Assembly: GCA_051453625.1 (NCBI GenBank)
Contig: JBOZIK010000001.1
Span: 250,689,439 to 250,753,438, forward strand
Source of the DNA: Welwitschia mirabilis
Lineage: Eukaryota > Gnetophyta > Gnetopsida > Welwitschiales
DNA: 64,000 bases
Reading direction: 5' to 3'
Numbering within the stretch: position 1 is the stretch's first letter; the number at the start of each line of letters is the position of its first letter. This document shows positions 35,846 to 46,370 of this stretch, one piece after another. The translations under genes were made by a program, and so were the position numbers. Under the pieces are notes generated by a model. That model saw nothing but the letters and a program-made list of their open reading frames with translations. It searched no databases and had not been told where the DNA came from.

Positions 35846-38350
35846 AAAAGCAGATGAGAGTGAGAAGGTAAGTAAAAGAGGACAACTTTCTAAAATGAAG
35901 TGCAAAGCTAAGTAATATCAAATTTGAAAAATATAGATCTATGAAATATTCTAACAAGTAAAGAAAAAGAGTGGATAATAAAAATGTTTCATAAAAAAAT
36001 ATGGTTAAGAGCAATGCTTACAACATTAAAAATAAAAATTATTAAGAAAACTTAACTAAGTAAGGAATCTGCTTCTATTAAAAACTGAATAGAAAAACAT
36101 AATGATAAGAAAATATGATAATAACTTTGAAATAACTACCAAAATCACAAAATAAAATAAAAAGAATGAGCATAAGGTAATAGAAATAAAAGATAGCTTA
36201 CATATATGATACTTTAACCTAGTAGACTCCCAGGGAAGAAATCATAACATTACTTGATATGAAAAATGCATGACTTAATGTATGAAAAATTCCATTGGAT
36301 AAGGCAGTGGTTATGATGATGCTAAAGATACAATGAATCATCAAACCAAAGAATTACTCAAAAATGAATTCACCTACCATAATCTCAAAAAAAAAAGACC
36401 CTAATCTTAAGAAATAAAACAAGCATGTGGAATATACTAAGAGTCTAGAAACCAAGTAATGCCTCTGATGATACTAAGAATACCACTGATCTCATAGCCT
36501 TAAAGTCTTTATTACAAATTTATTATCCGTGATGAGGAGAGTGTAGCTACCANNNNNNNNNNNNNNNNNNNNNNNNNNNNNNNNNNNNNNNNNNNNNNNN
36601 NNNNNNNNNNNNNNNNNNNNNNNNNNNNNNNNNNNNNNNNNNNNNNNNNNNNNNNNNNNNNNNNNNNNNNNNNNNNNNNNNNNNNNNNNNNNNNNNNNNN
36701 NNNNNNNNNNNNNNNNNNNNNNNNNNNNNNNNNNNNNNNNNNNNNNNNNNNNNNNNNNNNNNNNNNNNNNNNNNNNNNNNNNNNNNNNNNNNNNNNNNNN
36801 NNNNNNNNNNNNNNNNNNNNNNNNNNNNNNNNNNNNNNNNNNNNNNNNNNNNNNNNNNNNNNNNNNNNNNNNNNNNNNNNNNNNNNNNNNNNNNNNNNNN
36901 NNNNNNNNNNNNNNNNNNNNNNNNNNNNNNNNNNNNNNNNNNNNNNNNNNNNNNNNNNNNNNNNNNNNNNNNNNNNNNNNNNNNNNNNNNNNNNNNNNNN
37001 NNNNNNNNNNNNNNNNNNNNNNNNNNNNNNNNNNNNNNNNNNNNNNNNNNNNNNNNNNNNNNNNNNNNNNNNNNNNNNNNNNNNNNNNNNNNNNNNNNNN
37101 NNNNNNNNNNNNNNNNNNNNNNNNNNNNNNNNNNNNNNNNNNNNNNNNNNNNNNNNNNNNNNNNNNNNNNNNNNNNNNNNNNNNNNNNNNNNNNNNNNNN
37201 NNNNNNNNNNNNNNNNNTACCATATTACGCTGCCAAAGGCTCCTCTATAAAATATTTTCCCTGGTGTACTTTCAATAGGACATCATAGTGATCATGTTTT
37301 TAAAATATCACAAATAAAATAACATGGCCTCTCTTTTTTTTTCTTTGGTAAAAATGAAGAAAACATTCACATAACCAAACATTTCAAAAGAAAAGGTTGA
37401 AAGTCATAAGATAAAGATAGAAAAGAACACTCTTAAATAATCTAAGATCTTTTCACCATTTAAAAAAATAACATCTTCCTTCAAACTGAAGTTCATGGAT
37501 GTTTGATTGTCCTAAAATTAGGTGAATCTAATCTTACCACTAAAATGCCTAAGTCAAAAGACTATTCATAGAAATAAAAACATAAGTCAAGTTTGAAAAA
37601 AGTAATATCATAACAACCTCTAAAGAAAAAAGCTAGGAGAAAATTCAGATGGTTTGCTTATGGAATTCCAAATTTTTTCCCATTAACTTCTCACAATTCT
37701 TAAGCAGTCAGGTTATGAATCTTAACAAAGTCAAAAAAATGTGTTTTCTCAAATAAAAAAAGATAAAAATCATTTATTTATTGTCTATTATCCTGCTTGT
37801 CTTCTAGATGATATAGAGAATGACAGGAATAAGAAGGAAAAATAGAAATTTATCAAAAAACATAGAAATTTTTCAAAAATCTAAAAACTATCAAAATTAA
37901 TCATCGTTCTATCTATCATGGGGATGATAGAGGAGAAGATAGATTATTATTACAGAAATAGAAAATAAAAAACCTGCAAACACAAATAAAAACTAAAAAC
38001 AGAAAAATGAAAACAAAGACTATTAAAAAAGAAAGAAAATTCCAAGGCAAGTAAATTTTTATTCAACTCCTAAATCTAACTTACACTTTTATTAAAAAGA
38101 AAGAAGAAAAAGTTAAGGATCTATTTTGATCACAAGATATTACATTCTTTTAAAGAAATAATGTCCAAACTGGAAATTTACTAATTGATAAAACATAAAA
38201 GGTGTGCAATTATTTCTAAGTAAAATCAATTAGATGAAGAGAGGGGTAATGGATAACACTCTATGAAACCACATAAAATCACAAATTTTGGAAGTTAAAT
38301 GGAAGGTAAATGGTAACTCTGGTAAAATATTTTTATTTATTACAAGATTT
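35846..38350 (-). other. Element B 3' internal region without recognised domains
   Basis: AT-rich sequence with no RT, RNase H or integrase motif on either strand. It includes the 665 N gap and two copies of the hyphenated palindrome (about 37778-37825 and 37901-37937). Confidence 0.6.
36553..37217. other. Assembly gap (665 N)
   Basis: Unresolved sequence inside element B. The long frame that crosses it at 36492-37223 is made almost entirely of unknown residues. Confidence 0.99.
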
Positions 38351-38355
38351 TTATT

Positions 38356-38541
38356 TTAATCATCATAAAGAACATTATATTCAAGTCCATTAGAAAGATT
38401 CAAATTCAAATTATGATTTTTAATTGGTTCATGTAATGGACAGTATTTCTTAAGATGTGAATCTAAGAGTTGGACTTCCTCATATACTAAAGGTTCTTTC
38501 TCACTCTCAAAGTTTGATGTATCAATGAAGTATAGGCTCAT
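38356..38541 (-). pseudogene. Element B post-protease reading frame fragment
   Basis: A 61-residue open stretch (MSLYFIDTSNFE start) just downstream of the protease on the same strand. It is acidic, with repeated Asn/Leu near its end. It could be the linker after protease in the polyprotein, but no family motif is visible. Confidence 0.35.
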
Positions 38542-38739
38542 GTAATTTCATCTCTCTTCCTTAATTGGGTGATGTTATAGGAATAAATTTGGTTTGATGT
38601 TATCTTTAATGTTCATTTCATTATTTAAATATTTTTTATTTGCATCAAAAACTCTAATTGAAATTGTTCTATTTTTAAAGTGACATTTCATTGTTCCTAC
38701 TCTTATGTTAATAATGCAGTGTACTATTATATAAAAGGA

Positions 38740-39072
38740 TCATTCTAAAAGTAAAGGGTATCCTTTGTTATGTTCAACTTCTATGATAATCACATCTATG
38801 AAATAGTAAGCCTCTTCAATTTGAATTTCCAAATCTTTAATGATGCCTAATGGCTTTTTAACTGAAGTGTCTATTAATTCTAAGACAACTGGAGTAGCCT
38901 CTATACTATCCTCTAAACCATGTCTCTTATAAATGTGAAGTGGCATAATGTTAAAACTCACTCTAATGTTTATTAAGGTTTTTTTGATTTTTTTGTTTTT
39001 CTCTAAAGTAACATTCACTATAGCTACTCCTGGATATTTAAATTTGCATGATTTTTGTAACACTAAATTCAT
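38740..39072 (-). pseudogene. Element B aspartic protease domain (catalytic motif lost)
   Basis: A 110-residue open frame that aligns well with Athila/Gypsy retropepsin. Residues about 35-45 read INIRVSFNIMPLHIY, where the family has the D-L-G-A-S motif followed by NxxPxSxY. Then come LELIDTSVKKPLGIIKDLEI (family: LxLADRSxxxPxGxxEDVLV), YYFIDVIIIEV and GYPLLLE (family: PxILGRPF). The catalytic Asp-Leu-Gly-Ala is replaced by I-R-V, so it could not cleave the polyprotein. It lies between gag and a domain-free region, and no RT follows. This is the longest well-preserved coding remnant of the Gypsy elements here. Confidence 0.82.
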
Positions 39073-39999
39073 GAGGGATTATGCTAGAAGGACTTTGCTA
39101 TGGATGACTCATTTTTATTTTCTTCTTATTAAGTCCTTCCAAAAATGTAAGCACCCTGGATTTTGTTGCAAAAGTATCTAAAATGGTAAGTTTATGCTCA
39201 TGTTTTCAATCAAGACTTTTATATATTCATTGAAAGTTAAATTGTTATTAAGTCTATTAATCCAAGGGATGATTTGTTGAGAAGGACTTTTCTCTTTCTT
39301 TTTTTCAAGAGAAGGGAAGTTGTAATCTTCTAATATCTTAGTGTCCTCTTCCTATTCTTCTTCATCATTTTTAAAATCATTTTGGAAGGTGAAAGGTTCA
39401 CATAGAGGAGGATTTGTTTCTTGTTCATTTCTTATCACAATCTTATAATCTTTTCTTAATTTATTAGGGTTTGGTAAAGGTTGTATTGCTAAAGTTCCAT
39501 GAGGTATTTAGTTTGCTAATATTGTTTATTAAAGGATGGTTATTAAGTTTTCAAGTTTGGCATTTATTTCTTCATGTGATCTTCTAATTTCATCTATAAG
39601 GTTTGTGATTGGATTATTTTGAGATTGGTAGGTGGATGAACTTATTAGATATTTTGTATTTTCTAATTAGTTTCTAAAAGGTTGAGAATTATTTTGAAAA
39701 TGAATGTTTAACCTAGGTTGTACCTAATCTTGGTTTCAAGAGTTTTGAGATATTTGGTTGAAAGTGCAAACTTCTTCATGAATTCTTTCTTTGTATGATG
39801 GCAAAAGAGGATAGTTTTTAGTAATGTAATAATTATCCTCATATAAATCATAAGTTAGCACAATATTTCTTTTGGTTGTGGATTAGGCATCTAAGATCAT
39901 TTCTGCATACTTCTCCAAGGTTGTTGTAAAATTTTTCATGATATTTATAGGATTAAATCCTACATCTTTTTCTTTTACTTCATTTAAATCTTTGAAAAT

Positions 40000-41300
40000 T
40001 TGGCCTATGATGTAGTTTTCTTTTATTGTTAGCTAAGTTTGACTAACCTCCACAAGTTCTTCTAATTTTGTCTAGGTATTATCTAGTGTGAGGTTCATAA
40101 AATTTCCACCACAAAAGAAATCTATAATTTGTTTTGTGAGTAGTTAATCCACTATAAAAGTAGATCACTAGTTCTTCTCATGAAAAAGCATCTACTGGAT
40201 TATAATGGATTGCTATGAAGAAATGTTCATATGTGGAGGCATAATCATCATTTGGTTTTGTTGGAAGTTTGTTACCTAGATTTTTATTTTTCTCATGATT
40301 TCTTCACTCATGAATCTTTTAATGAAGATTCCTTAGACTCGTTCCCAAGTTTTTAAGCTTTTGTGGGATATGGTTTTTAGCTAATTTTTGGCTCCACCCT
40401 TTAATTTTATGAGAAAGATTACCATATATGTTCTATTAGTTTTTTTTTTTCCATTTACTAAGGTAAGGATTAATTGTTCTACATCTGTTATGTGTTGAAG
40501 GGAGTCCTAATCATCTTCTTCACTAAAATTTAGATAGGCATTTAAATTTTTAAGCTTAACGTCATCTCATAGGGGTAGATCAAAAGGGATTTAAACCTCT
40601 TATTTCTTGTTGGCCGATAATTCTCTAAGGGTAAGGTTTGTATTAGAGGTAGAAGATCCTACAACTTATTTTTTCTTACAGACGGAACTTGACATTGTAA
40701 ATTGGTTTTCTTCTTTGTTAAGAAAGTATGATTCAAAAAAAATAAATTTGGAAGGAGAATTGAGTTCACCTAGAGATTGCTTTTATGATTTGTTTTCAAT
40801 GTCTACCAGTCCTTCTTTAAGGTCTTTCTCTATCAGTAGCCTTTCTCTCTAATGTCTGTTCTCAAGATTAATCATATTACAGNNNCTTGTAAATAGTAAA
40901 TAATAGAAAATAAAGTCAAAAATAATAGACCATTGTCCTATCTATTATGGGAACAACAGAATGGACAATGCAAACCAAAAAAATAAAAACGAAATAGAAA
41001 TCCAAATAGTAAGTGGAAAAATCAAGTAACAGGATTGTCATCCACCTAGTTGTTTAGATGAAAAAGAAGATAACAGAAACTAATTTTATTATATAAAAAT
41101 TAAAATTTAGAAAGAAAGCTAAAAAAATACTGTTATCTTGGATCTCATGTGGACGATAGAGGGGAGTACCACTATTTTTATATAGAAATTTAAATCTAAA
41201 AAACTAAAATGATAAATTGCAAAATAGAAAACCTATAATTGTTAATAAAATACAATGTCTCTATAAATAAATAACTAAACAGAGATTCGATATACTCACT
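40000..41300 (-). pseudogene. Element B gag remnant
   Basis: Gag forms the virus-like particle that packages element RNA. At about 40020-40200 the reverse strand reads TKQIIDFFCGGNFMNLTL and TKLEELVEVSQT. This matches the gag pattern in which GLTxxTRQxxDxxxGGxxMxxTP is followed by LEEMAxxSQ. The region upstream to the PBS contains shorter open pieces. Frame changes, stops and a 3 N gap interrupt it. Confidence 0.68.
40883..40885. other. Assembly gap (3 N)
   Basis: Three ambiguous bases within element B. Confidence 0.98.
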
Positions 41301-41336
41301 TGAATGATGAAAACGCTTGTACTCCTTAGTATCCTT

Positions 41337-41353
41337 TCCCAGCAATGATGCCA
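41337..41353 (-). promoter_or_regulatory. Element B primer-binding site (tRNA-Asp type)
   Basis: On the minus strand, TGGCATCATTGCTGGGA follows the LTR end after a few bases. It equals the Athila/Tat site TGGCGCCGTTGCCGGGG with only transitions until its last base. This is the best-preserved PBS of the window and fixes both orientation and lineage. Confidence 0.9.
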
Positions 41354-41356
41354 ATT

Positions 41357-42428
41357 TGTTATGGTGTGTATTTTTACAAGTGTTATACTTAAAAATATCC
41401 TCACTTATAAAGAAAATAGATATCTTACACAATACATCACACTAATATAGTTGGGAGTTAACTTGAATGTCATATTCTTATTAAATACTATGAGATGAGA
41501 CTTGAGTTGATTTTGTAAAATAAAATGGGAATCAAAGATAAAGAACAATGTATAAAATAATGTGAATGTAAGATGAAACTTAATCTAATATGTAATGCAA
41601 AATGATCATAATACCATTTGCTTTCTACCTTGACAAAGGCTACTCTTGATAATTTATATCACCAAGAAATTATCACTAGATCAAGGATAACATAAACCAT
41701 AAGGGTCATCTAAGAAACTAATATGCAATAAAGAAAATAGGATTTATATTAAAGAGTAACAAGCATCTAGGCCATAAAATAGCCAAGCCTCAATGGAAGC
41801 TACATAGCCCTCCACCAAGGGAATGTCTTTCTGTAACACTCAAAATGGATCTCTCACCCTTTGATCTCCTGTTACAAGAATTTCCGGTGTAATGAAGATG
41901 GAAAGGAGATTTGAAGAAGGACTTATTTATAACAACTTACAGTAGAAAATGAAAAACAGAAGGCACAGCATAATGCGCTCTTTTATACAAAAGAAATGGA
42001 CGAAATAGTCAAGGGTCACTGTCAAAGTTGGTTACATGTCAGTGTCATCCTAACTGTGGTCCAGAAAACATGAGGGATGATAATTCATTTCAAAAGATAA
42101 CTCAGCATGATGACTCAATAGTGATTTATCAATCCACATTAGCATCTAATAGTGTCATCGTCTTGTTTGTCATGGAAACAACATAGGGCTGATGTTATTC
42201 TTAATTATTTAATTGAAGATAAACTTAACATCTTTGTCAGTAATCCTTCTCTAAAGATCTATGCATCAAAATGTGCTTTTAATACATCAAATTTGGGTAA
42301 GAATTGCACATTTCTAAGATTTTCTATCATTTCTCCAAAATCCTTAGAATTGAACTTAAACCTATATAAATATCCTATAAAACAACTCATAAAACTCCAT
42401 TAAATAACCATAAATTGGTAGCACAACA
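41357..42428 (-). repeat. Element B 5' LTR (right)
   Basis: Pairs with 34489-35561 over its whole length. It starts TGTTATGG beside the PBS and ends GCACAACA. A conserved TATA-like TATTTATAA at 41924-41932 would drive transcription leftwards. Confidence 0.93.
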
Positions 42429-42486
42429 ACATCCTTTGAGATACATTAATCATTATACAAAGAACCTAAATCAAAGCATTGAAAAT

Positions 42487-42512
42487 GAGAAAATTAATTC
42501 ATTAATTTTCTC
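42487..42512. repeat. Perfect hairpin, 12 bp arms and 2 nt loop
   Basis: GAGAAAATTAAT and ATTAATTTTCTC are exact inverted copies separated by TC. No terminator-like poly-T tract follows, and plants do not use such terminators. It may be a MITE tip or a chance AT palindrome. Confidence 0.9.
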
Positions 42513-43109
42513 AAAGGACATGTTTTATGCTAGTTAGTTATTAAATATCATGCAATATTCTATTTATTAAGTTATATTAACAATTCATGTATTATTATCA
42601 CAATTATTTATTATAAATAAACATTATTATGATTATGATAAGGGTATGATATTATGACATGGTATTATAACTAAATATGACTTTGTCATTAATTATGAAG
42701 AATTCATAATCATTGAGTGCAATTAAATGGATTTATGACTATGACAAGATAAGATGATTTTCCTAAAAATTCTAAAGAGACATAGAGTTTTATCATTAGT
42801 TAATCCTTGTACATTTCCATTAGATTGGATTATTCTTGAGAGGCCATTTGAGGGTGTTATTGTATTGGTTAATAAGCAAGATATTTTATTTACTATTATT
42901 TCTCAAAATAGTATTCTTATTTTTCTTATTAATACAATAATTTAGAAAATACAAGCTAAAATGTTGCATTTTACTCATGCACTCCAACACCCAAGAATTC
43001 CAATCTTAAGCCTATAGTATTAATTGTTATGAAAAAGTGATAGTTTATACTAAACAACAAAAAGCCATTAAAGCATAAAATAATAAATGTAGGAAAAAAT
43101 AATGGACAT

Positions 43110-43260
43110 ATAGATTTACGTGGCACAATTATTAAATGTAGAGGGAAATTTCCACAATATAAGTGAGAGCTCTATAGACATTCATACAAATGAAATTTTT
43201 GCATAGGGCTAAGTTAATAACTTAAGTCAAGATTTAAAACCCTAAATCTTAATTTCTATT
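43110..43260 (+). repeat. LTR-like segment (low confidence)
   Basis: GATTTACGTGG near the start and AAGTGAGAGCTCT about 50 bases later recall a combination common in plant LTR R regions, where a GATTTACGTGGTTCG block precedes a TGAGAGCTC block. No partner LTR was found nearby, so this may be a solo LTR remnant. Confidence 0.3.
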
Positions 43261-45144
43261 TATACATAAGATACTTTATACTTTGAGTTTTAATTACAAA
43301 TGAATAATAATCTAATATAAGGAGTCTAGTGTAATATTTAGATTTACTCATAACATAGTATGCATTTACTTTTATTTTAAAAAATAGTAAGAAAAATCCC
43401 CTTTAATACTTACTCTATAAAAGTAGTTCTTAGGACCATGAGTGCTAGACCTAATAATTTTTATATTCTATAATCTCTAAATTTGTGCTCTAGAAGTTAA
43501 GGTACATGTAGTATTCTAAAATTTATAAAACTAGAATAATCTATTATAGTTTATACAACCCCAGTTGTAATTCTTCTACAACTATCATAATGAAACTTCT
43601 ATGATCAAAGGTTTAGGTATATTTAGAAATGGTATATCTAAGGTATATTTAAGGGAAATTGATCAAAATAATTAAGGATATCAATATTGAAATAGTTTTT
43701 CTCTTAAGCACCAGGAATGGTTTTTCATAAGACAAACTACCAAGTAAGCTTAAGTTATGATTAAGATAATATATTAAAAATGAAAGTGTTTCATAAATAA
43801 GTGATAAATTATTCATTTTAAATTTTGAATTGCATGCATGCAATTGGTCTATAGATGAATTATCTTATAATGTTATATATAAAGCACTAGGATAGTATAA
43901 AAGATATCATAAAAAGTAATAAATTAATCATTTAAAATCTAACAATACATTAGAGGGAGTAACTCAAAATGATAAATATAAGAAAATATTCAAAATTAAT
44001 ATTACATAACTAGTTATCATAATGACATCAATGATGGAATAGAAACTAAATCTAATGACAAATTAAAGTGAATTAACTAATGATGTAAAAAGTACAAAAA
44101 ATAATAATTTAGTGAAAAATACACTTTTAGGATTGATAAGATAGATTACTTATGGTATAATCATTTCCACATCTTTAAGGAAGTAGAAAGGATATTTAGA
44201 GCTTTATGATGAGACAAGCATCATAGTCAAGAAAAATATAGATTAGTCAAAATGTAATTCAGATGTAAAGTGGACATTAATCCAATACAATATGATATGA
44301 AATTGAATCACCTCAACCCTTGAGGAAGGTTATTTTTATATAGCCAAAAATTTAATTGTTGATTATAACAGTACATATTTACTACATTAGGATATGTGAA
44401 ATATATATAAGATAGATTTAATTAATTATTAGAAATAATTAAGTTATTTCTTAGTCTTGTAGAGATCTTTGTTTCAATTTTAAATTTATCTAACTTATAC
44501 ATTTTTTAAGGAATATATTAACTGGTTTTTAATCCATATTTTTGAAGATCTTCCTTCCTAAAAATGCTAATGACATTATGGATCTTAATATTGGTACTAC
44601 TCTTATCTGGTTATATGCCTAGATCAAAGAATAGATAGCTTTAGATGATTTGTAAGATAAAATATAAGAATTAATCCTTTTAAATAAAAATTTAAATTTT
44701 ATAAGGATTAAACTTGACTAGTAGTAATTAAATGTTAGTCATAATATTTATGGTCTTAAGTATTTTATTTACTAAATATTATAAGGTTATAACATGATTT
44801 TACTGGTATTTTAGTAAATAACATTCAAGATTAAATTAAAAGGGTTATCTACGCATTTCTTTTTTTGCAAAATACCATTATCATACTTGAAGATAAATGA
44901 TTAAATAAGCTTAAAAACTTTAAACTTGCATACATAATTATTTCTTGAATTATAGTAAATCAAGATATGCATAAGATTAAAAAATAAGAAAAATTTTCTA
45001 AGTTCTTAAATTTAATCTCATTTATAATTTTTAATTTTTTATCAAAATATGAAAAACTAAAGATAATTATATGAGTCTTCTATTATGTTAAGGAATAAAA
45101 TGATCAATATTTTGAAAATTTTTAATTCCTTACATTTGTTGACA

Positions 45145-46348
45145 TGTATAAATTGATATTTACCTTAAGTATATTAGACCAATTTATCATTAGTGAAGAC
45201 AATGAATTAACTATTTTAACCATAAAAGCATGTCTTTTACCTTTTTCAATGTCATACTTGAATTTCTATTTTTTCTTATGACGTCTTCAAGTAATTTGCT
45301 ACACTCTAGAGCTTATACCAAAAGAAGCTAAATAAATAAAAAATGTAGCTAGCACTAGCTAGCTATATGATGACACCAGTCACTTTTGAAAAATGCCTTC
45401 TAAACATACATTCTAAAGCCATCATGAAAAAACATTCAGGTTCTTATTATGGAATTAATAAGTTATTGTAGAGAAATTGCTCATTACCTGCTATTGTAAA
45501 AATGATAATTTTCTAATGTAAACCACTAATCAATAAATCCTAATGTATTGAAACACTAGACCTAGTTTATCCTATAAAAAGGATCAAACACCTTATTTGT
45601 AAATACAAATAATATTTAATTAATAAGAGAATTTAGCTTTGAAGGAAGAACACTCTTGTCATGTCTTTCTAGTTTTTCTCCTATGAAAAGGGACTAGTCT
45701 TGAGGCTAGCTTAATATTTCTTTATTAAGTTTGAGTTATTACTTATTACATATAGTGGTTTTGTTTTTATAATAAAATAGTAGTTTACATTTATTGATCT
45801 TTTTTATGAGCTAGTTCATACATCTAGTGCTTGATATGAAGCAACAGTATTACTCAGATATTTATGTTTCTAAGTGAATTCTTCTTGTTTATGTTTTTAT
45901 TGCATAATTTGGTTTTATTTGATGATTTTTGGAATTTGTTTTCCTACTTATCATGCTTATGTATAAGCAATAATGGATAGAGTAACTAAGCAATCTCATT
46001 AATACTTATATGATTAATAAGATAATGTGATGATGATCTAAGTTACAATAAACTTGGCATATAAATGATTTAAGGAGGACCTTAGATTATATCTCTAAAT
46101 AAATTTATCTTGTTTATCAAAATATTTAAGTTAAGTCTTGAGTGCTATATCCATTTTCAAATTCCATTCATTGATTTCTTATTTTAACATTATTAGTTTA
46201 AATTCTACTTTAATTTTTTTCTAGTTTAGAAATGTGCATTATTTTACTATATTCCTCTCATGAATTATCCTTTAAACGAGAATGACATTGGATCCTTTGT
46301 ACAATAAATACCTTAGTTTTTATTTGTAAAAGAAGGCCTCAACTATAT
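45145..46348 (+). repeat. Element C 5' LTR
   Basis: Aligns with 50414-51608. Shared blocks include GATAATTTTCTAATGTAAA, CTAGTTTATCCTATAAAAA, CATGTCTTTCTAGTTT, GGGACTAGTCTTGAGGCTA-like sequence and TTATAATAAAATAGTAGTTTA. It ends shortly before the PBS at 46352. Confidence 0.88.
45571..45580 (+). promoter_or_regulatory. TATA box of element C 5' LTR
   Basis: CCTATAAAAA lies about 430 bases into the LTR. It is conserved in the 3' LTR (about 50840-50849) and in element D (56200-56208), marking the promoter and the plus orientation. Confidence 0.65.
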
Positions 46349-46351
46349 TTT

Positions 46352-46370
46352 TAATTCCATTACTAGGGAT
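46352..46370 (+). promoter_or_regulatory. Element C primer-binding site (tRNA-Asp type, decayed)
   Basis: TAATTCCATTACTAGGGAT corresponds to TGGCGCCGTTGCCGGGGAT. All but one of the differences are G to A or C to T. It sits where the 5' LTR ends, and the following leader is shared with element D. Confidence 0.7.

Larger units (their letters stand above)
34489..42428 (-). mobile_element. Element B: Athila-like LTR retrotransposon with gag and protease only
   Basis: A 7.9 kb minus-strand element with two full ~1.07 kb LTRs, a well-preserved tRNA-Asp-type PBS beside the right LTR and a purine-rich tract beside the left one. The internal region of about 5.8 kb holds gag (about 40000-41300) and an aspartic protease (38740-39072). 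From 35562 to about 38350 there is no sequence resembling RT, RNase H or integrase. The 665 N gap there is too short to hide all of them. It therefore looks like a non-autonomous derivative that would have needed RT and integrase from a relative. Both LTRs and the interior carry copies of a TGTCxTCC/GGACxACA hyphenated palindrome. No matching target duplication is visible. Confidence 0.87.
42429..45144. other. Unclassified DNA between elements B and C
   Basis: It contains a perfect hairpin at 42487-42512 and a segment at about 43110-43260 that resembles the R/U5 part of plant LTRs. An unrecognised 63-codon frame at 42754-42945 (VNPCTFPLDWIILERPFEG) has no motif that I can place. Confidence 0.45.

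Noticed and set aside
36492-37223. A 243-codon reverse-strand frame
   Set aside because: It is composed almost wholly of unknown residues from a 665 N gap; only the ends are real sequence.
38948-39181. A 77-codon forward frame with a hydrophobic start
   Set aside because: It lies opposite the element B protease and is a shadow of that coding strand.
34484-42433. Target-site duplication around element B
   Set aside because: The five bases on each side (TTTAT and ACATC) do not match; either they have decayed or the borders are off by a base or two.
42754-42945. A 63-codon forward frame with VNPCTFPLDWIILERPFEG
   Set aside because: It looks protein-like, but I cannot assign it to any family and no flanking exons were seen.
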